From positions 1-49,944 of the forward strand of contig JAAXIY010000035.1 of assembly GCA_012270125.1 (NCBI GenBank): a stretch of 49,944 nucleotides of DNA, given 5' to 3'. Position numbers and translations under genes: made by a program. Shown here in pieces: positions 46,001 to 49,944 of the stretch (position 1 is its first letter; the number at the start of each line of letters is the position of its first letter). The notes under the pieces were generated by a model that did not search any database, was not told where the DNA came from, and saw nothing but the letters and a program-made list of their open reading frames with translations. The DNA comes from Paracoccaceae bacterium (GTDB lineage: Bacteria > Pseudomonadota > Alphaproteobacteria > Rhodobacterales > Rhodobacteraceae).

Positions 46001-46172
46001 ACCTTTTTCAGATCTTTTAAGAAATTTTTGATTAATTGGTGTTCGCTAACATGAAATTTCGTGTCTAAAGCCTACATCTTTCAGATTGGACTTGATCTTG
46101 AAACTTGCTGACAGAAGGAACAGAGCAAGAACATAGCTTCCATTTTTAAAATTTTTAAAGTAACCAGTAATT

Positions 46173-48509
46173 ATGAGCAGAAATGAAACTATAAAAGCTG
46201 ATAGTGTAAAAACTTTAAGCAGCCAGGCTATGGCTGCTCGATCTTTTCCCTACTTAGATGAATTGAATGAAGAGCAAAGAAAAGCTGTTGAGGCTCTAGA
46301 TGGGCCGGTTCTAATGTTAGCTGGAGCAGGTACAGGTAAAACAAAAGCTCTTACAGCGCGTGTAGTACATTTGCTTAACATGAGACGCGCTAATCCAAAT
46401 CAGATTTTAGCAGTCACTTTTACCAACAAAGCTGCTCGTGAAATGAAAAATAGAGTTGGCAATATGCTAGGGCAGGTTGCTGAAGGTATGCCTTGGATGG
46501 GCACATTTCACTCAATTTCTGTAAAGATCCTTAGAAGAAATGCAGAACTAGTGGGTTTAAAATCAAATTTCACTATATTGGACACAGATGACCAATTGCG
46601 GTTGCTCAAGCAGTTAATTCAAGCTGAAAACATAGATGATAAACGTTGGCCAGCGAGGTTGTTGGCGGGTTTAATTGATCGTTGGAAAAATCGTGCTTGG
46701 CTTCCAGCTGAAGTTCCGTCTTCGGAAAGCACAGCCTATAACAATCAGGGAACGGAGTTATATGAGCAATACCAGAAAAGATTAAAGCAATTAAATGCAG
46801 TCGATTTTGGAGATTTGCTATTGTATTGTGTTGAAATATTCAAAAAAAATCAGGACATTCTTAAAAAATATCAATCTTTTTTTCGTTATATTCTTGTTGA
46901 TGAATACCAGGATACAAATGTTGCCCAATACCTATGGCTAAGATTGCTTGCTGGTGATCATAAAAATATTTGTTGTGTGGGTGATGATGACCAATCAATT
47001 TATGGATGGCGGGGTGCTGAAGTTGGAAATATTTTGCGTTTTGAGAAAGATTTTCCAGGTGCAACCGTCATACGTTTAGAGCAGAACTATAGATCCACAC
47101 CTCATATTTTAGCTGCTGCAGCGGGTGTTATTGCAACAAACGAAGGTCGGTTAGGCAAAAAACTTTGGACTAGCTTGGAGACGGGAGAAAAAGTACGACT
47201 GATCGGCCACTGGGACGGTGAGGAAGAGGCTCGCTGGATTGGAGAGGAAATAGAAGCCATTCAGCAAGGCACTCGCGGTGAGCCACCAAAAAGCTTAGAG
47301 AATTTAGCAATTTTGGTGCGTGCTAGTCACCAAATGCGCATGTTCGAAGATAGATTTTTAACAATCGGGTTGCCCTACCGAGTTATTGGAGGGCCTCGCT
47401 TTTACGAAAGAATGGAAATCCGAGATGCGATGGCTTATTTACGCATTGTAACAAGTTCGGAAGATGATCTTGCTTTTGAACGCATTATAAATACGCCTAA
47501 GCGAGGATTAGGGGATAAAGCTCAGCAAAAAATACAACTCAAGGCAAGACAGTATTCAACTTCTTTAGTTGAAGGCGCTAAGATCCTTCTTTCCGAGAAA
47601 GGTTTGGGTGGAAAGGGTGCTATCGAGCTGGGCATATTGCTTTCGAATATACAAAGATGGGAAAATCATTTAAAGGATCAGGCTTTTAATCATATAGAGC
47701 TAGCAGAGCTGATTTTAGATGAGAGTGGCTATACTGGAATGTGGCAAAATGATAAAACGCCAGATGCTCCGGGTCGTCTAGAAAATTTAAAAGAACTAGT
47801 AAAAGCACTGGAAAATTTTGAAAATATTCAAGGATTTTTGGAACACGTTAGCCTCGTTATGGATAATGATACTGATGAGGGTGAGGAAAAAGTTTCCATA
47901 ATGACCTTGCACGCCGCGAAAGGCCTCGAATTTCCAGTAGTGTTTTTGCCGGGATGGGAAGATGGTCTTTTTCCTTCACAACGGTCTATGGATGAAAGCG
48001 GACTCAAAGGTTTAGAGGAAGAAAGAAGGTTGGCTTACGTAGGCATTACGCGAGCAGAAACCCTGTGTACTATTTCTTTTGCAGGTAACAGAAGGATATT
48101 TGGGCAATGGCAATCTTCTCTACCTTCGCGGTTTATTGATGAAATGCCTGCTGACCATGTAGAAGTATTAACGCCGCCAGGTCTTTATGGTGGTGGATAT
48201 GGTGCCGTTGGGATGAATTCTTCTTTGGAAGAAGAGGCTATGGCCGCCGACGGCTATGACTCTCCAGGCTGGAAGCGATTACAAAACAACAGCAAGCGGT
48301 CGATGCTTGGACAGCCAAAAGATAGTAAAAATCTTATAATTGATGCAACAGCAAGTTCAATTTTTGAAGTTGGAGAAAGGGTGTTTCATCAAAAGTTTGG
48401 CTATGGAAATATTCAAGAAATAGAGGGAGATAAACTTCAAATTGAGTTTGATAAAGCAGGAAATAAAAAAGTAGTTTCGAAGTTTATCATTTTGGCTGAG
48501 GATGTTTAA
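46173..48509 (+). CDS. UvrD/PcrA-family ATP-dependent DNA helicase
   Basis: The 778-residue SF1A helicase has Walker A AGAGTGKTK (50-58), motif II LVDEYQDTN (241-249), motif III GDDDQSIYGWRGA (270-282), motif IV QNYRST, motif V MTLHAAKGLEF and motif VI VGITRA. A C-terminal Tudor-like segment (VFHQKFGYGNIQEIE) matches the RNA-polymerase-binding tail of UvrD/PcrA. It unwinds DNA in excision and mismatch repair. UvrD and PcrA are hard to separate here; UvrD is likelier for this class. Confidence 0.93.
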   Translation: MSRNETIKADSVKTLSSQAMAARSFPYLDELNEEQRKAVEALDGPVLMLAGAGTGKTKALTARVVHLLNMRRANPNQILAVTFTNKAAREMKNRVGNMLGQVAEGMPWMGTFHSISVKILRRNAELVGLKSNFTILDTDDQLRLLKQLIQAENIDDKRWPARLLAGLIDRWKNRAWLPAEVPSSESTAYNNQGTELYEQYQKRLKQLNAVDFGDLLLYCVEIFKKNQDILKKYQSFFRYILVDEYQDTNVAQYLWLRLLAGDHKNICCVGDDDQSIYGWRGAEVGNILRFEKDFPGATVIRLEQNYRSTPHILAAAAGVIATNEGRLGKKLWTSLETGEKVRLIGHWDGEEEARWIGEEIEAIQQGTRGEPPKSLENLAILVRASHQMRMFEDRFLTIGLPYRVIGGPRFYERMEIRDAMAYLRIVTSSEDDLAFERIINTPKRGLGDKAQQKIQLKARQYSTSLVEGAKILLSEKGLGGKGAIELGILLSNIQRWENHLKDQAFNHIELAELILDESGYTGMWQNDKTPDAPGRLENLKELVKALENFENIQGFLEHVSLVMDNDTDEGEEKVSIMTLHAAKGLEFPVVFLPGWEDGLFPSQRSMDESGLKGLEEERRLAYVGITRAETLCTISFAGNRRIFGQWQSSLPSRFIDEMPADHVEVLTPPGLYGGGYGAVGMNSSLEEEAMAADGYDSPGWKRLQNNSKRSMLGQPKDSKNLIIDATASSIFEVGERVFHQKFGYGNIQEIEGDKLQIEFDKAGNKKVVSKFIILAEDV

Positions 48510-48681
48510 TTGTTGCCAAACTTTTGGTTAAAATTACGTTTAGTAAAGTCAATAGACGGTAAGTTTTGAAATCTTATCGAGCCCTTGCTGAAGTACAGAA
48601 TTTAAGTAAATCAGCTTTTAAGTTTGGATCTGGGAGTTTATGTACTAGAGACCATAAAGTTATTAGTGAGCAGAACAAATT

Positions 48682-49731
48682 ATGCGTGAAAAAATATTAG
48701 CTTTTCTTGAAAATTTTGAATTAGAAGGTGGGGGTAATATTATTTCCCGTGACTTGATGAGAGCACTTGATGTGGATGGTTCAAAAGCATCCTTTGTGCT
48801 TGAGGCTCCTTCGCCTGATGTTGCAAAAAGTCTGGACGCCCAAAGGTTAAAAATACAGGATAAATTATTGCAAATTGATGGTTTGGATGAAGTGAGTATC
48901 GTTGTGACTTCGCACTCCAAAGAGCCCCCAAATCTAAAAATTGGAAGACATCCGGAACCCCAAGAAACTACAATGAAGCCTCAAAGTGTTTCTAAAATAA
49001 TTGCTATTGCGTCTGGTAAAGGGGGAGTAGGCAAATCAACTGTTTCTTCGAATTTAGCCGTGGCGTTGGCAAGTAAAGGTAAAAAAATTGGTTTACTGGA
49101 TGCTGACATTTATGGGCCATCACAGCCGCGTATGATGGGTGTGTCCGAACGTCCTCGCAGCCCTGATGGGAAAAGAATTATTCCGCTACACGCCCATGGC
49201 GTAACAATGATGTCAATTGGATTAATGGTAGACCCGAACAAAGCTGTCGTTTGGAGGGGACCTATGCTTATGGGTGCCTTGCAACAAATGCTTTCTCAAG
49301 TGGAATGGGGCGATTTAGATGCGCTCATTGTAGATCTTCCTCCAGGAACCGGTGATGTTCAATTAACATTATGCCAAAAAGCAGAATTATCTGGCGCTAT
49401 TATAGTTTCCACACCTCAAGATGTTGCTCTTTTGGATGCTAGAAAAGCAATTGATATGTTTAAAACGCTCAAAACGCCCATCTTTGGTATGATAGAAAAT
49501 ATGTCAAATTTCGTCTGCCCGAAGTGTAGTCATGAAACGCCTATCTTTGGGAATGGTGGCGTTTTAATGGAAGCTCAAGATTTGCAGGTCCCTTTGCTTG
49601 GCACATTACCAATAGATCTGGACACTCGTCTGGCTGGCGACAATGGCAAGCCAGTTGCATTAACGGAAGGTCCAGGTGCTACAGCCTATAATAAAATAGC
49701 TGATGGTTTTATAGCGAGCGGTATAATTTAA
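48682..49731 (+). CDS. Mrp/ApbC-type iron-sulfur carrier ATPase
   Basis: A 349-residue P-loop ATPase. The deviant Walker A is GKGGVGKST (112-120), [10 protein letters not shown] follows, and the Fe-S site is C279-x2-C282 in FVCPKC. An N-terminal MIP18-like region of about 80 residues precedes it. The protein carries Fe-S clusters to apo-proteins. The start ATG 48682 has only a weak GAG nearby. It is 172 bp after the helicase gene. Confidence 0.92.
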   Translation: MREKILAFLENFELEGGGNIISRDLMRALDVDGSKASFVLEAPSPDVAKSLDAQRLKIQDKLLQIDGLDEVSIVVTSHSKEPPNLKIGRHPEPQETTMKPQSVSKIIAIASGKGGVGKSTVSSNLAVALASKGKKIGLLDADIYGPSQPRMMGVSERPRSPDGKRIIPLHAHGVTMMSIGLMVDPNKAVVWRGPMLMGALQQMLSQVEWGDLDALIVDLPPGTGDVQLTLCQKAELSGAIIVSTPQDVALLDARKAIDMFKTLKTPIFGMIENMSNFVCPKCSHETPIFGNGGVLMEAQDLQVPLLGTLPIDLDTRLAGDNGKPVALTEGPGATAYNKIADGFIASGII

Positions 49732-49944
49732 CTGTACTTTTGCTTCAGATTTGGGAAATCATGGGAAAACTTATATTTTGAGGAATCAATATTTGTAAAT
49801 TCCAAATTTTTTAGCAATATTTTGTAAATTTTCGATAAATTATTATTTTTCAGTAAAAAATTCATTATTTTTTTAGTATACAGATTTTTCAAATAGATAT
49901 CCATATGTATGAAAATAATTTACTTCAGGCACTATATATTGTGT
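49732..49944. other. AT-rich tail of the window
   Basis: No gene is supported in this stretch. Two nearly identical short repeats, CAATATTTGTAAATT (49787-49801) and CAATATTTTGTAAATT (49815-49830), sit close together. There is no clear terminator. Confidence 0.5.

Noticed and set aside
1-49944. Prophage, insertion sequence, CRISPR array or genomic island
   Set aside because: No integrase, transposase, terminal repeats, spacer-repeat pattern or shift in composition is visible. The only tRNA has no adjacent integrase or repeated 3' end.

Overview
This window looks like a chromosomal segment of an AT-rich marine-type alphaproteobacterium, most likely a low-GC member of the Rhodobacterales. The assignment is an inference from gene content. 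The SUV3-like helicase, S4-domain, FdxA ferredoxin and CarD genes lie in an order I associate with Rhodobacteraceae. SitABCD manganese uptake, a full-length two-domain pyruvate carboxylase and a MetR-type regulator also fit. Base composition looks low-GC throughout, and I see no compositional island, prophage, insertion sequence or CRISPR array. Genes are tightly packed, with many 4-nt stop/start overlaps.

Layout. 0-5.4 kb: a small unknown gene, a MAPEG membrane protein, then a leftward group (standalone Lrp/AsnC ligand-binding domain, cupin, serine hydrolase) divergent from a convincing glycine amidinotransferase. Three small envelope-type proteins follow, one only 49 residues long. 5.4-8.0 kb: an SDR dehydrogenase, an EamA transporter and an exported pentapeptide-repeat protein. 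8.0-12.2 kb, leftward: a tungstate-type ABC importer (TupA, TupC, TupB), an iron/2-oxoglutarate oxygenase and the AzlCD amino-acid exporter. 12.3-16.8 kb, rightward: SitABCD with an overlapping aldo/keto reductase, headed by a 15-bp palindrome that is a candidate Mur operator. 16.8-19.6 kb, leftward: xylose isomerase and xylulokinase.

19.9-23.5 kb: a MetR-type regulator whose upstream region holds a 37-bp perfect dyad containing a MetR consensus site, then a cold-shock protein, an ArsC-like protein and threonyl-tRNA synthetase. 23.7-26.7 kb: two overlapping alpha/beta hydrolases, an SDR and an exported glutathione peroxidase. 26.8-31.3 kb, leftward: oligoendopeptidase F and a DNA ligase with its MBL-fold exonuclease partner. 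31.3-33.4 kb: an HpcH/HpaI aldolase, and a lysophospholipase-like hydrolase coupled to an SCP2 protein. 33.5-37.7 kb: SUV3-like helicase, S4 protein, FdxA, CarD. 37.7-42.4 kb: an unusual single-pass protein with a PilP/GspC-like C-terminus and PRxRP repeats, O-acetylhomoserine sulfhydrylase, an SDR that lacks the catalytic Tyr and Lys, two tandem Cys-rich microproteins and tRNA-Gly(GCC). 42.4-49.7 kb: pyruvate carboxylase, a UvrD/PcrA helicase and the Mrp/ApbC iron-sulfur carrier.

Most of the window is ordinary housekeeping and nutrient-uptake content. No clear-cut new multi-gene system is visible. The best leads are the amidinotransferase neighbourhood, the PilP-like PRxRP protein, the catalytically atypical SDR, the Cys-rich microprotein pair and the two strong operator-like dyads.
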